Source: Leucobacter triazinivorans (GTDB lineage: Bacteria > Actinomycetota > Actinomycetes > Actinomycetales > Microbacteriaceae). Taken from it: a stretch of DNA of 64,000 bases. Within the stretch, counting starts at the first letter, position 1. Each line of letters begins with the position of its first letter. The translations under genes were made by a program, and so were the position numbers. Under the pieces are notes generated by a model, which saw nothing but the letters and a program-made list of their open reading frames with translations, searched no databases and was not told the origin of the DNA. This document shows, in pieces, positions 48,908 through 57,641 of the stretch. Location of the stretch: assembly GCF_004208635.1 (NCBI RefSeq), contig NZ_CP035806.1, forward strand, positions 2,604,001 through 2,668,000, in the 5' to 3' direction.

Positions 48908-50410
48908 ATGGCGAAGTCGAACAGCGTGTATACGTGCTCGGAGTGCGGGTGGCAGACCTCGAAGTGGGTCGGCCGCTGCGGCGAGTGCCAGCAGTGGGGC
49001 ACGGTCGAGGAGCGCGCGCAGGCGGGCGCCTCGCTGGCCCGCACCACGCGGGCGATCGCGCCCGTCTCCGGTCGCGAGGCGCGACCGATCACGGAGCTGC
49101 ACGGCGATGCCGTGCGGCATCGTCCCACCGGGATCGGCGAGCTGGATCGCGTGCTCGGCGGCGGCGTGGTGCCGGGCGCCGCGATCCTGTTCTCCGGCGA
49201 GCCCGGCGTCGGCAAGTCCACGCTGCTGCTCGACGTCGCCTCCCGCTTCGCGGCTCCGAGCGAGGAGCTCGGCGCGCCCGGCGCAGGTGCCGCCGCCTCC
49301 GGGCGATCCCGAGTGCTCGACGCCCACGGGCGATCCCGGGTGCCCGACGCCGATGGGCGATCCCGTGTGCCCGACGCCCATGGGCGATCTCGAGTGCTCG
49401 ACGCCCATGGGCGATCTCGAGTGCTCGACGCCCATGGGCGATCTCGAGTGCTCTATGCCAGCGGCGAGGAGTCCACGGGGCAGATCCGCATGCGCGCCGA
49501 GCGCACGGGCGCGATGCACGACGAGCTGTTCCTCGCGAGCGAGACCGACCTCGCGACCGTGCTCGGGCACATCGAGGCGGTCGATCCCGAGCTCGTGATC
49601 ATCGACTCGGTGCAGACGATGGCGAGCGGGGAAGTCGAGGGCAGCCCCGGCGGCCCCGCGCAGGTGCGCGAAGTGGCTGCGGCCCTGATCCGGGCGGCGA
49701 AGGGCCGCGGCACGCCCGTGATCCTGGTGGGGCACGTCACGAAGGACGGTTCCGTGGCCGGCCCGCGGCTGCTCGAGCACCTCGTCGACGTGGTCTGCCA
49801 CTTCGAGGGCGACCGCCAGACGTCGCTGCGCTTTCTGCGCACCCTCAAGAACCGCTACGGGCCCACCGACGAGGTCGGCTGCTTCGAGATGACGGATCGC
49901 GGCATCGCCGAGGTGCCCGATCCCAGCGGGCTCTTCCTGAGCCGCGCCGCGGCGCCCGTCAGCGGCACCTGCGCCACGGTCGCCCTGGAGGGGCGTCGCG
50001 CGCTGCCCGTCGAGGTGCAGGCGCTGGTGGCGAAGAGCGCGACGCCCAACCCGCGGAGGGTCACGAGTGGGGTCGACCCCTCGCGGGTGGCGATGATCCT
50101 CGCCGTGCTCGAGCGCCGCGTCGGCGCGCGCCTGCACGACCAGGACGTCTACGTGTCGACGGTCGGCGGCGTGAAGCTCGCCGAGCCCGCAGCCGACCTC
50201 GCCATCGCGCTCGCCGTGCTGTCCGCGATCACCGACCGGCCGCTGCCGCACGACCTGGCGGCGTTCGGGGAGATCAGCCTGGCGGGCGAGGTGCGCCCGG
50301 TCGTCGGCGCCCCGCAGCGCGCCGGCGAGGCCGCGCGCCTCGGATACGCACGGGTGCTCGACGCGACGGCGGGCACGCTGGACCGTGCCAGGAAGGGCGC
50401 GGGTCTCTAG
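48908..50410 (+). CDS. radA: DNA repair protein RadA with six-fold internal repeat
   Basis: Hexameric branch-migration helicase for recombination. 500 residues, about 45 longer than usual. Zinc finger CSECGWQTSKWVGRCGECQQ (Cys10, 13, 24, 27), Walker A SGEPGVGKSTLLLDVA (about 96), Walker B VIIDSVQTM, the RadA signature LKNRYGPTDEVG, and a Lon-like C-terminal domain (SAITDRPLPHDLAAFGEISL). Between Walker A and the strand VLYASGEES lie six 9-residue units of the type GRSRVLDAH (residues 132-185). The last unit contains the native strand, so five copies are extra. ATG at 48908 is leaderless. Confidence 0.92.
   Translation: MAKSNSVYTCSECGWQTSKWVGRCGECQQWGTVEERAQAGASLARTTRAIAPVSGREARPITELHGDAVRHRPTGIGELDRVLGGGVVPGAAILFSGEPGVGKSTLLLDVASRFAAPSEELGAPGAGAAASGRSRVLDAHGRSRVPDADGRSRVPDAHGRSRVLDAHGRSRVLDAHGRSRVLYASGEESTGQIRMRAERTGAMHDELFLASETDLATVLGHIEAVDPELVIIDSVQTMASGEVEGSPGGPAQVREVAAALIRAAKGRGTPVILVGHVTKDGSVAGPRLLEHLVDVVCHFEGDRQTSLRFLRTLKNRYGPTDEVGCFEMTDRGIAEVPDPSGLFLSRAAAPVSGTCATVALEGRRALPVEVQALVAKSATPNPRRVTSGVDPSRVAMILAVLERRVGARLHDQDVYVSTVGGVKLAEPAADLAIALAVLSAITDRPLPHDLAAFGEISLAGEVRPVVGAPQRAGEAARLGYARVLDATAGTLDRARKGAGL
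49301..49462 (+). repeat. 27-nt tandem repeat, six copies, within radA
   Basis: Units begin GGGCGATC at 49301, 49328, 49355, 49382, 49409 and 49436; the fourth and fifth are identical, the earlier ones differ by a few bases. In frame, each encoding about GRSRVLDAH. Confidence 0.9.
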
Positions 50411-50426
50411 TGCGCCGAGAGGCGAG

Positions 50427-50432
50427 TAGACT
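50427..50432 (+). promoter_or_regulatory. -10 box TAGACT, leaderless mqo mRNA
   Basis: Ends 8 nt before the GTG at 50441. Confidence 0.45.
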
Positions 50433-50440
50433 TGCAGACC

Positions 50441-51955
50441 GTGAGTAACAACACGGTAGATGTCGTCCTGATCGGCGGAGGCGTGATGAGCGCCACTCTG
50501 GGAACGCTGATCAAGCAGGTGCAGCCCGACTGGACGATCGAGATCTTCGAATCCCGATCAGAGGTCGCGACCGAGAGCAGCAACGCCTGGAACAACGCGG
50601 GAACCGGCCACGCCGCGCTCTGCGAGCTCAACTACATGCCCGAGGGCGCGGACGGCAGCCTGTCGTCGGCCAAGGCCATCGATATCAACGAGCAGTTCCA
50701 GCTCTCGCGGCAGTGGTGGTCTGCACTCGTGAAGCAGGGCATTCTCGGCGAGCCGTCCTCGTTCATCAACGCCACGCCGCACATGACCTTCGTGCGCGGC
50801 GAGGCCAATGTCGACTACCTGCGACGCCGCTACGAGCTGCTCAAGAACGAGCCGCTCTTCGCCGACATCGAGTTCAGCGACGACCCGGCGCAGATCGCCG
50901 AGTGGGCGCCGCTGCTGGTCGACCGCCGCGCCAAGGACGAGGTGTTCGCCGCGACCCGTTCGGAGAGCGGCACCGACGTCGACTTCGGCGCCGTCACCCG
51001 TCAGCTGATCCGCCACCTCGTTTCCGAGGGCGCCGAGCTGCACCTCAACGCGCCGGTCAAGCAGCTGAAGCGCCGCGCCGACGGCACCTGGGACGTGGGC
51101 GTGAAGGCCTTCTCGGGTGCGGGATACCGCACCGTCAACGCCCGCTTCGTCTTCGTGGGCGCCGGCGGCGGCGCGCTGCACCTGCTGCAGTCCTCGGGCA
51201 TCCCCGAGATCAAGGGATTCGGCGGCTTCCCGATCAGCGGCAAGTTCCTCAAGTGCGACAACCCCGAGATCGTGGCGCAGCACCGGGCCAAGGTCTACGG
51301 CAAGGCAGCCGTGGGTGCGCCCCCCATGTCGGTGCCGCACCTCGACACGCGCGTCGTGGACGGCACGGAGAGCCTGCTCTTCGGCCCCTACGCGGGCTTC
51401 AGCCCGAACTTCCTCAAGCACGGGTCGTGGTGGGATCTGCCCGGCTCGATCCGGCCGCACAATCTCGGGCCGATGCTCAAGGTGGGGCTCACCGAGTTCT
51501 CGCTCGAGAAGTACCTGGTCGGCGAGGTGCTCGCCAGCCGCGAGAAGCAGATGAGCAGCCTGCGCGAGTACATGCCCACCGCGCGCACCGAGGACTGGGA
51601 GATGATCACCGCGGGCCAGCGCGTGCAGGTGATGAAGCAGGATCCCGAGAAGGGCGGCATCCTGCAGTTCGGTACCGAGGTCATCACGGGCGCCGACGGC
51701 TCCATCGCCGGTCTGCTCGGCGCGTCGCCCGGCGCCTCGACGGCCGTCCATGCGATGCTCGGCGTGCTCGAGCGCTGCTTCCCCGAGCAGTTCGAGCAGT
51801 GGCGGCCCGCCTTCACACAGCAGGTGCCCGCATTCGGCACGGGCCTCAACGGCGATCCCGAGGCGGCGGCCGCCTCGCTCGCCGAGACCGCCGCGGTGCT
51901 GGGCCTCGTGCCGGTCGCCGAGCCGGTCGCGGAGCCGGTGGCCGCCGAGGCCTGA
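50441..51955 (+). CDS. mqo: Malate:quinone oxidoreductase
   Basis: Membrane-associated FAD enzyme oxidising malate to oxaloacetate and reducing menaquinone. 504 residues. DVVLIGGGVMSATLGTLI is the FAD motif; SSNAWNNAGTGHAALCELNY, FINATPHMTFVRG, TLVGEVLAS-like TYLVGEVLASREKQM and LLGASPGASTAVHAML are family-typical. GTG at 50441 chosen because of the -10 box; an in-frame TTG lies 9 nt earlier. Confidence 0.95.
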   Translation: MSNNTVDVVLIGGGVMSATLGTLIKQVQPDWTIEIFESRSEVATESSNAWNNAGTGHAALCELNYMPEGADGSLSSAKAIDINEQFQLSRQWWSALVKQGILGEPSSFINATPHMTFVRGEANVDYLRRRYELLKNEPLFADIEFSDDPAQIAEWAPLLVDRRAKDEVFAATRSESGTDVDFGAVTRQLIRHLVSEGAELHLNAPVKQLKRRADGTWDVGVKAFSGAGYRTVNARFVFVGAGGGALHLLQSSGIPEIKGFGGFPISGKFLKCDNPEIVAQHRAKVYGKAAVGAPPMSVPHLDTRVVDGTESLLFGPYAGFSPNFLKHGSWWDLPGSIRPHNLGPMLKVGLTEFSLEKYLVGEVLASREKQMSSLREYMPTARTEDWEMITAGQRVQVMKQDPEKGGILQFGTEVITGADGSIAGLLGASPGASTAVHAMLGVLERCFPEQFEQWRPAFTQQVPAFGTGLNGDPEAAAASLAETAAVLGLVPVAEPVAEPVAAEA

Positions 51956-51976
51956 CCGGCGTCGATCGCATGGTGG

Positions 51977-52002
51977 AACGGGCGTCCGGAAGGACGCCCG
52001 TT
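51977..52002 (+). terminator. Rho-independent terminator after mqo
   Basis: AACGGGCGTCC-GGAA-GGACGCCCGTT, 11-bp perfect stem, then TCGTGTTT. Confidence 0.85.
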
Positions 52003-52146
52003 TCGTGTTTCCGGCATCCTGCGCGGGCGCAGACCTGCGCCGCAGTGCGCTGCAGTGCGCTGCTGCAGACGTCTCAGTACGCGAACCATCCTGCGACGAG
52101 CGGTGACACACCCTGATCGGATGTGTTTTCCTGGCAGAAACCCGCC

Positions 52147-52170
52147 GTGCACGCGGTGCACGGCGTGCAC
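52147..52170 (+). promoter_or_regulatory. Three GTGCAC motifs at 9-nt spacing
   Basis: GTGCAC at 52147, 52156 and 52165, 20-43 nt before the permease ATG, in the expected 5' leader. Could be a regulator site or an RNA feature; no known factor assigned. Confidence 0.35.
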
Positions 52171-52189
52171 GCGTTTCAAGGGAGAAGCC

Positions 52190-53662
52190 ATGTCCGAAAC
52201 TCGCACGGAAGCACTCGCCCGGAATCAACTCGGGGTCGGCTCGATCGTATTCCTCGTCCTCGCGGCAGTGGCGCCCGTCACGGTGCTCGTGGTCGTGCTG
52301 CCGCTCGCGATGGCGCTCGGCAACGGCGGCGGGCTGCCCGTCGCGATCCTCATCGTCGCCGCGGCCCTGCTGCTGTTCGCGGTCGGCTACGCGCAGATGA
52401 CCAAGGAACTCACCAACGCGGGCGGGTTCTACGCGATCGCAGTGAAAGGACTCGGCAAGACGGCCGGTCTCATCACCGGCATCATCGCGACGATCGGCTA
52501 CAACGCGTTCGTCGCGGGTGCACTCGGGACCATCGGATTCTTCACCGGAATGGTGGTGATCCCCGAACTCTTCGGCGGACTCGTGCTCGACTGGTTCGTG
52601 TGCGGTCTCGTGCTGTGCCTGATCGTGTTCCTCCTCGCGCGCTCGGGCATCCACATCAGTGCGGTCGTGCTCGGTGTGGCACTCGTCCTCGAGATCATCC
52701 TGGTGCTCGTGTTCACAGTATCGGTGCTCGTGCAGGAGGGATTCAGCCTCTCGGTGTTCACCCCCGAGGTGATCACCGGCGGATCCCTGTGGATCGGGCT
52801 GCTGCTCGCGGCCACCGCGTTCATCGGCTTCGAAGCCACGGCGCTCTTCGGCGAGGAGGCGAAGGAGCCGCGCAAGACCATCCCGCGTGCCACCTACACC
52901 GCGATCGTCGTGATCGGCCTGATGCACGCCTTCGCCGCGTGGGCGATGGTCAGCTCGCTCGGTACGGCTCGGGCTCAGGACGAGGCGCTGGCGCACCTCG
53001 AAGCCGGCGACCTGACTCTGATGCTGATCGAACGGCACCTCGGACCGTTCATGGTGCTGGTCGCGCTGATCCTGCTGGTCGTGAGCCTCTTCGCCGCCCA
53101 GCTCGCCTTCCACAACTCGGCCGGCCGATACCTGTTCGCACTGGGCCGCGCCCGTGTGCTGCCGAGCTGGCTCGCGAAGACCAACGCGAAGGGTGCGCCG
53201 GAGCGTGCGCTCCTCGTGAATCTGGTGTTCGCCGTGGCGATCGCGGCGATCTTCCGGTTCGTCTTCCCGGAGCTGCCGTCGATCCTCACGCTCGTGCCTG
53301 TGGGGCTCGGCTTCGCGACGCTCGCGATCATGATCGTGCAGGCGATCGCCGCCCTCGCGGTCGTGGTCTACTACCGGCGCAGGCGGGATCCGCGCTGGTG
53401 GAGCACATGCATCGCACCGGGCGTGGGATTCGTCGCTCTGCTCGTGTTCAGCATTATGGCGATCGTGAACTTCTCGACGGTCGCGGGCTCCGAGGAGCCC
53501 TATGTATTGGTGCTGCCGTGGCTGCTCGTGGCGGCGGTGATCGGCGGGATCGTCTATGCGGCGGTGCTGCGGTCGAGCCGTCCCGGTGTCTACGCAGGCT
53601 TGTCGGCGGATCTCGAGAAGTTCGACGAGGAGCTCGCCGAGGCCGCGACCGAGCATCCGTAG
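52190..53662 (+). CDS. APC-superfamily amino acid permease
   Basis: Twelve-helix amino-acid transporter, 490 residues. LGVGSIVFLVLAAVAPVTVL is the first helix, QMTKELTNAGGFYAIAVKGLG the TM2-3 loop and AFIGFEATALFGEEAKEPRKTIP (about 210) the cytoplasmic family motif; TM10 region follows SAGRYLFALGRARVLP. GGGAGAA before the ATG. Different subfamily from the permease at 29694. Substrate unknown. Confidence 0.88.
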   Translation: MSETRTEALARNQLGVGSIVFLVLAAVAPVTVLVVVLPLAMALGNGGGLPVAILIVAAALLLFAVGYAQMTKELTNAGGFYAIAVKGLGKTAGLITGIIATIGYNAFVAGALGTIGFFTGMVVIPELFGGLVLDWFVCGLVLCLIVFLLARSGIHISAVVLGVALVLEIILVLVFTVSVLVQEGFSLSVFTPEVITGGSLWIGLLLAATAFIGFEATALFGEEAKEPRKTIPRATYTAIVVIGLMHAFAAWAMVSSLGTARAQDEALAHLEAGDLTLMLIERHLGPFMVLVALILLVVSLFAAQLAFHNSAGRYLFALGRARVLPSWLAKTNAKGAPERALLVNLVFAVAIAAIFRFVFPELPSILTLVPVGLGFATLAIMIVQAIAALAVVVYYRRRRDPRWWSTCIAPGVGFVALLVFSIMAIVNFSTVAGSEEPYVLVLPWLLVAAVIGGIVYAAVLRSSRPGVYAGLSADLEKFDEELAEAATEHP

Positions 53663-53689
53663 GGGCGAGCGCAGCGGTTCCCGCTGATC

Positions 53690-53755
53690 GAGCGAGCGCA
53701 GAGAGTCGAGATCTCGGGTCGGGATCCCCGTGGTTTCGACTCGCTGCGCTCGCGC
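53690..53755. repeat. Hairpin-forming GAGCGCAG/CTGCGCTC repeat between convergent genes
   Basis: GAGCGAGCGCAGAGAGTCGA and TCGACTCGCTGCGCTCGC are inverse complements apart from single changes, around a ~30-nt centre. Likely serves as a bidirectional terminator between the permease and HAD genes; related to 22771-22822. Confidence 0.6.
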
Positions 53756-53764
53756 AACCGTTCG

Positions 53765-54529
53765 CTATGCCGCGAGCAGCCGCTCCAGGAACGCGGCCGT
53801 GTCCTCCCACCCCGAGACCTCGTGGCAGGGCACGCCGAGCGCCTTCACCGGGTAGTCGTTGCCGTCGGGATCGAGCCGATCGCCGACGAACAGCATCTCG
53901 TCGAGCGGGATGCCCGTGTGCGCCTCGAGCTTGCGCATGCCGTAGGCCTTGTCGATGCCCCGTCTCGTGATGTCGACCGAGGTGGAGCCTCCGCTGCGCA
54001 CCTCGAGTTCGGGGAGCCTTGCGGCGACCGCGGCCCGCAGTGCGCTCTTCTTGGCTCCGTCGGGATCCCACGCCTGCTTCACGTCGACGGGAGCGCGCTG
54101 GCCGAGCGCCGAGAACGTGACCTGGGATCCGCGATCCTCGAGGATCTCGCCCCAGGGATCCGGCTCCCACAGGCCCAGGCGCTCGGCCTCCTCGCGCAGA
54201 GCGGTGAGTGCCGCGTCGCATTCGGCGGGCGTCAGGTTCTCGCGGTAGACGGTGACCCAGCCGCCGCGCTCGCGGCGTTCGTAGCGGGTGCCGCAGGTGG
54301 GCAGCAGGTGCAGGCGCTCGAGTGCCGCCTCGTCGACGCCCTGCAGCGCGTCGAGCCGATCCACCAGCTGCGCCTCGAACTGCGCGAAGTTGCCGCCCGA
54401 GATCACCGCCACCGAGGTGTGCTCGAGCAGCTCGGCGAACACCGCGAGCATGCGCGGGTCGACCGGGGACTTCGAGGGGGCCAGGGTGTCGTCGAGGTCG
54501 AATGCGATGAGGCGGGGGATCGTGGGCAC
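53765..54529 (-). CDS. HAD-IIB family hydrolase
   Basis: Mg-dependent phosphatase or phosphomutase, 254 residues. IAFDLDDTLAPSKSPV (motif I), AVISGGNFAQFE (motif II) and EMLFVGDRLDPDGNDYPVK (motif IV) are present, with a type IIB cap at about 85-185 and the lysine in GIDKAYGM. Similar to phosphomannomutase/sucrose-phosphatase-like proteins. GTG at 54529 has GGGAGAA upstream. Substrate unknown. Confidence 0.87.
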   Translation of the reverse strand: MPTIPRLIAFDLDDTLAPSKSPVDPRMLAVFAELLEHTSVAVISGGNFAQFEAQLVDRLDALQGVDEAALERLHLLPTCGTRYERRERGGWVTVYRENLTPAECDAALTALREEAERLGLWEPDPWGEILEDRGSQVTFSALGQRAPVDVKQAWDPDGAKKSALRAAVAARLPELEVRSGGSTSVDITRRGIDKAYGMRKLEAHTGIPLDEMLFVGDRLDPDGNDYPVKALGVPCHEVSGWEDTAAFLERLLAA

Positions 54530-54686
54530 CCGACGATTCTCCCACAGTGCGTCGGCGGAACTCCTGGCTCGCCGGGCCGCCAGCCGCGCCGGCTCGGACC
54601 GCCGAGCGATCCCGGGCGATCCCGAGCGATCCCGGGCGCCCCGGCCGCCCCGACCGCACCGACCGCACCCCCGCCGGCCCGGAGGG

Positions 54687-56201
54687 TCAGCGGCGCCGGG
54701 CCCCGGGTTCCTCGGCCACCACGCGGAAGTGCGACAGCTCGGGGTCGAACGCCCCGCGGACGTACCCGATGGGCGAGGCGGCGACGGTCTGCAGGAAGTC
54801 GACGGTCTCCGCGGTGATCTCCTCCCCGGGGATGACATTGGGGATGCCCGGCGGGTAGGCGGCGAGCGAATCCGCCGAGACGCGGCCCGCGGCGTCGGCG
54901 GCGCGCACGATCTCGTGCCGCGAGAAGTAGGCGCTGCGCGGCCGCATCGCCATGCGCCCGGGGCGGGGGAGCGGGGGGAACTCCAGCACCGCCGGGTCGG
55001 GGGCGCCCGCTCGGTCGGCGATCGCGAAGAGCGCGCGGGCGAACCGCGCAAGATCGGGGTGCTTGCCCGGGCCGATGAACGCGACCACGGCGCGAGCGGT
55101 CGAGATCTCGAGGTGGATCCCGTACTCGGCGCCCAGGATGTCGCGCACGCGATGCCCGCTGAGGCCGGTGGTCGAGACGTCGATGGAGACCCGCAGCGGA
55201 TCGTGGGCGACGATGTCGGGGAACGCGGAGAACCCGTCCGAGATGATCGCGTACCGGCCGTCGTCGCGGAGCGCGTCCCGCAGGCGCTCCACCGCGGAGA
55301 GCGTCTCGCCGATCAGCTCGCCGCCGTGCACGAGCGCGTGCCGGGCTACGTCGAGGGAGCCGAGCAGCAGAGCGCTCGCACTCGTCGACTGGGTGAGCAT
55401 GTAGGCGCGGTCGAGCATCGGCTCCAGCGCATCGGCGAAGGGGCCGTCGCCGAGGTGGAGCATGGCCGACTGCGTGAGGCTGCCGCCGAGCTTGTGGGTG
55501 CTCGACACGGTGAGGTCGGCGCCCAGGCGGGCGGGCGAGTCGGGCAGGTCGGGGTGGAAGCCGAAGTGGGATCCCCAGGCGCCGTCCACCACGAGCGGGG
55601 CGCCGTGCCGGTGCGCCACCTCGGCGAGCGCGGCCACGTCGGCGACGGCGCCGAAGTAGCTCGGGGTGATGACGTAGACGGCGGCGACCCCGGTGCCGTC
55701 GCCCGTCGCCCGCTGCAGCGCGCGATCGAGCGATCGCGGGTCGATGCCGTGGTTGATCCCGCGCTCCGCGTCGATGCTGGGAAAGACGAAGCTGGGGATC
55801 AGATCGCCGAGCAGCACGCCGTCGGTGAAGCTCGAGTGCGCGCTGCGCTGCGCGATCACCGTGTCGCCCGTGTGCATGCCGGCGAGTGCGAGCGCGGCCA
55901 TGCGGTTCGCCTGCGAGGCGCCGTTCGCGAGAAACCAGGTGCGGCGCGCTCCCCAGGCCTCGGCCGCGAGTCGCGTCGACTGCACGAACGCCGACTCGGG
56001 GCCGACGTCGATGCCGTCGATGAGCGGCGGAATGTCCATCGCGAGCGCGCGCTCGCCGCAGAACCGTCCCAGCTCGCTCGAGAGCCCGCTCGGAGTCGCC
56101 CCGTGACCCGGCACCATGAGGTTCACCGTGTCGCGCGCCGCCTGGGCGTCGAGCGCCGTGGCATACGGGGTCATCGTCTGATCGGGCTGGTGCTGCGACA
56201 T
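54687..56201 (-). CDS. PLP-dependent enzyme, Orn/Lys/Arg decarboxylase fold
   Basis: 504 residues, a short cytosolic version of the arginine/lysine decarboxylase family. MVPGHGATPSGL, WFLANGASQANRMAALA, PLVVDGAWGSHFGFHPDLP and SSTHKLGGSLTQSAMLH (PLP lysine) are visible, with AYPPGIPNVIPGEEITAET in the C-terminal domain. The ATG at 56201 has GGAG 7 nt upstream. Divergent from the MftD-like operon across a 227-nt gap with an AT-rich island, so probably part of the same regulon. Decarboxylation of an amino acid to an amine is the simplest role; the substrate is unknown. Confidence 0.85.
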   Translation of the reverse strand: MSQHQPDQTMTPYATALDAQAARDTVNLMVPGHGATPSGLSSELGRFCGERALAMDIPPLIDGIDVGPESAFVQSTRLAAEAWGARRTWFLANGASQANRMAALALAGMHTGDTVIAQRSAHSSFTDGVLLGDLIPSFVFPSIDAERGINHGIDPRSLDRALQRATGDGTGVAAVYVITPSYFGAVADVAALAEVAHRHGAPLVVDGAWGSHFGFHPDLPDSPARLGADLTVSSTHKLGGSLTQSAMLHLGDGPFADALEPMLDRAYMLTQSTSASALLLGSLDVARHALVHGGELIGETLSAVERLRDALRDDGRYAIISDGFSAFPDIVAHDPLRVSIDVSTTGLSGHRVRDILGAEYGIHLEISTARAVVAFIGPGKHPDLARFARALFAIADRAGAPDPAVLEFPPLPRPGRMAMRPRSAYFSRHEIVRAADAAGRVSADSLAAYPPGIPNVIPGEEITAETVDFLQTVAASPIGYVRGAFDPELSHFRVVAEEPGARRR

Positions 56202-56243
56202 CGCCGGACTCCATCGTTGAGGATTTCGCTGTGTTTTACGATT

Positions 56244-56277
56244 GTTACATTCCTGATGCATTGAAGCAAAATGTTTC
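56244..56277. promoter_or_regulatory. AT-rich island with GTTACATT motif, copy A
   Basis: GTTACATT (56244-56251) and AAATGTTTC (56269-56277) form an imperfect inverted pair. The order GTTACATT - ATT - ATGTT - CTCT closely matches 63179-63215 at the other end of the cluster. Sits in the divergent promoter region. Confidence 0.5.
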
Positions 56278-56428
56278 TCTTGAAAACTTCTAACCGATCG
56301 TAGATAGTGGTGTGCAGGGCCCGTGATCTAACGCTGGTTAGAACCGGGTGGTGGCCCGAGCCGCCGCAGCATCGTCTCGAGAGGTGCCGGTTCGGAGGCG
56401 ACATGGAATCAATGGAGATAGACACGAC

Positions 56429-57613
56429 ATGAGCACACGAGTCCCGTTCAAGAACCTGGCCGAAGCCGAGCGCCTCGCGAAGCGGCGGCTCCCCAAGCTG
56501 GTGTGGCTCGCCATCAAGGCGGGCAACGAGCAGGGGCTGACGCCGGCGGACAACGAACGCGCCTTCACCGAACTCGGCTTCTCGCCGACCGTGTTCGAGC
56601 GCCCGACGTCGTTCGACATGAGCACCTCCGTGATGGGCGTGGACCTCGACATCCCCGTCATCGTCTCCCCGGTCGGGGCGCAGGCGGTCCACCCCGGCGG
56701 CGAGGTGGCCGCGGCGCGCGCGGCGGCGCGCCAGGGCACGGCGATGGGTCTGAGCTCGTGGGCCACCGATTCGCTCGCCGATCTGCTCGCCGTCAACCCC
56801 GACGTCTTCTTCCAGCTCTACTGGGTCGGCTCCAAGGCCGATATCGAGAAGCGGGTGCTCGACGCCAAGGCGCAGGGCGCGAAGGGGCTGATCGTCACGC
56901 TCGACTGGTCGCACACCCCCCGGCGCGACTGGGGCGTGCCGCCCTCGCCGCCCGCGAACATGGGCCTCAAGACCATGCTGACCTTCGGCCCGTCGGCGCT
57001 GGCGCGACCCCGCTGGTTCTCGTCCTTCCTCGCGCACGGGCGCATCCCCGACGTGAAGGTCCCCAACCTCTGGGGTGCCGACAAGAGCGACATCCCGTCG
57101 TTCGGCACGGCCTGGGCCGAGTTCGAGCGCACCCCGGCGCCGAGCTGGGACGACGTCAAGTGGATCCGCGATCTCTGGGGCGGTCCGTTCATGGTGAAGG
57201 GTATCAACACGATCCGCGACGCCAAGCTCGCCGTCGATCTCGGGGCCGACGCGATCTCGGTCTCCAACCACGGCGGCAACAACATCGACGGCAGTCCCTC
57301 GCCCCTGCGCTATCTCCCCTACATCGTCGATGCGGTGGGCGACCAGGTCGAGGTCATGGCCGACGGGGGTGTGCGCCGCGGCTCCGATGTCGTGAAGACG
57401 CTCGCGCTCGGCGCCAAGGCGGTCTTCGTCGGCCGCGCCTACCTCTACGGGCTTGCGGTCTCGGGCGAGGCCGGCGTCTACGAGGTGCTCGACATCCTGC
57501 GCAACGGCATCAGGGAGACCCTCTACGGCATCGGGAAGAGCTCGATCCACGACCTGTCCCGTGACGACCTCATGGTGCTCAACAGCGACTTCTTCGTCCC
57601 CCCGACCCAGTAG
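56429..57613 (+). CDS. MftD-like FMN-dependent alpha-hydroxy-acid dehydrogenase
   Basis: 394 residues. In mycofactocin clusters MftD oxidises the peptide-derived AHDP intermediate to the redox-active cofactor core. Shared features with MftD: AKRRLPKLVWLAI near the start, GLTPADNERAFTELGFSP, GGEVAAARAAARQGTAMGLSS, LWGGPFMVKGI and SVSNHGGNNIDGSPS (catalytic His; NN replaces the RQ usual in lactate oxidases), then GRAYLYGLAVSGEAGV. GGAGAT precedes the ATG. First gene of an operon with an MftG-like oxidoreductase and an aminotransferase. Without other mycofactocin genes in view it could act on another hydroxy acid. Confidence 0.85.
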   Translation: MSTRVPFKNLAEAERLAKRRLPKLVWLAIKAGNEQGLTPADNERAFTELGFSPTVFERPTSFDMSTSVMGVDLDIPVIVSPVGAQAVHPGGEVAAARAAARQGTAMGLSSWATDSLADLLAVNPDVFFQLYWVGSKADIEKRVLDAKAQGAKGLIVTLDWSHTPRRDWGVPPSPPANMGLKTMLTFGPSALARPRWFSSFLAHGRIPDVKVPNLWGADKSDIPSFGTAWAEFERTPAPSWDDVKWIRDLWGGPFMVKGINTIRDAKLAVDLGADAISVSNHGGNNIDGSPSPLRYLPYIVDAVGDQVEVMADGGVRRGSDVVKTLALGAKAVFVGRAYLYGLAVSGEAGVYEVLDILRNGIRETLYGIGKSSIHDLSRDDLMVLNSDFFVPPTQ

Positions 57614-57641
57614 TGCCGACCGCGAATGTTCGAAGGAGAAA

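Noticed and set aside
49301..49462. CRISPR-like regular array
   Set aside because: Units are adjacent without spacers, in frame and inside radA; it is a coding tandem repeat.
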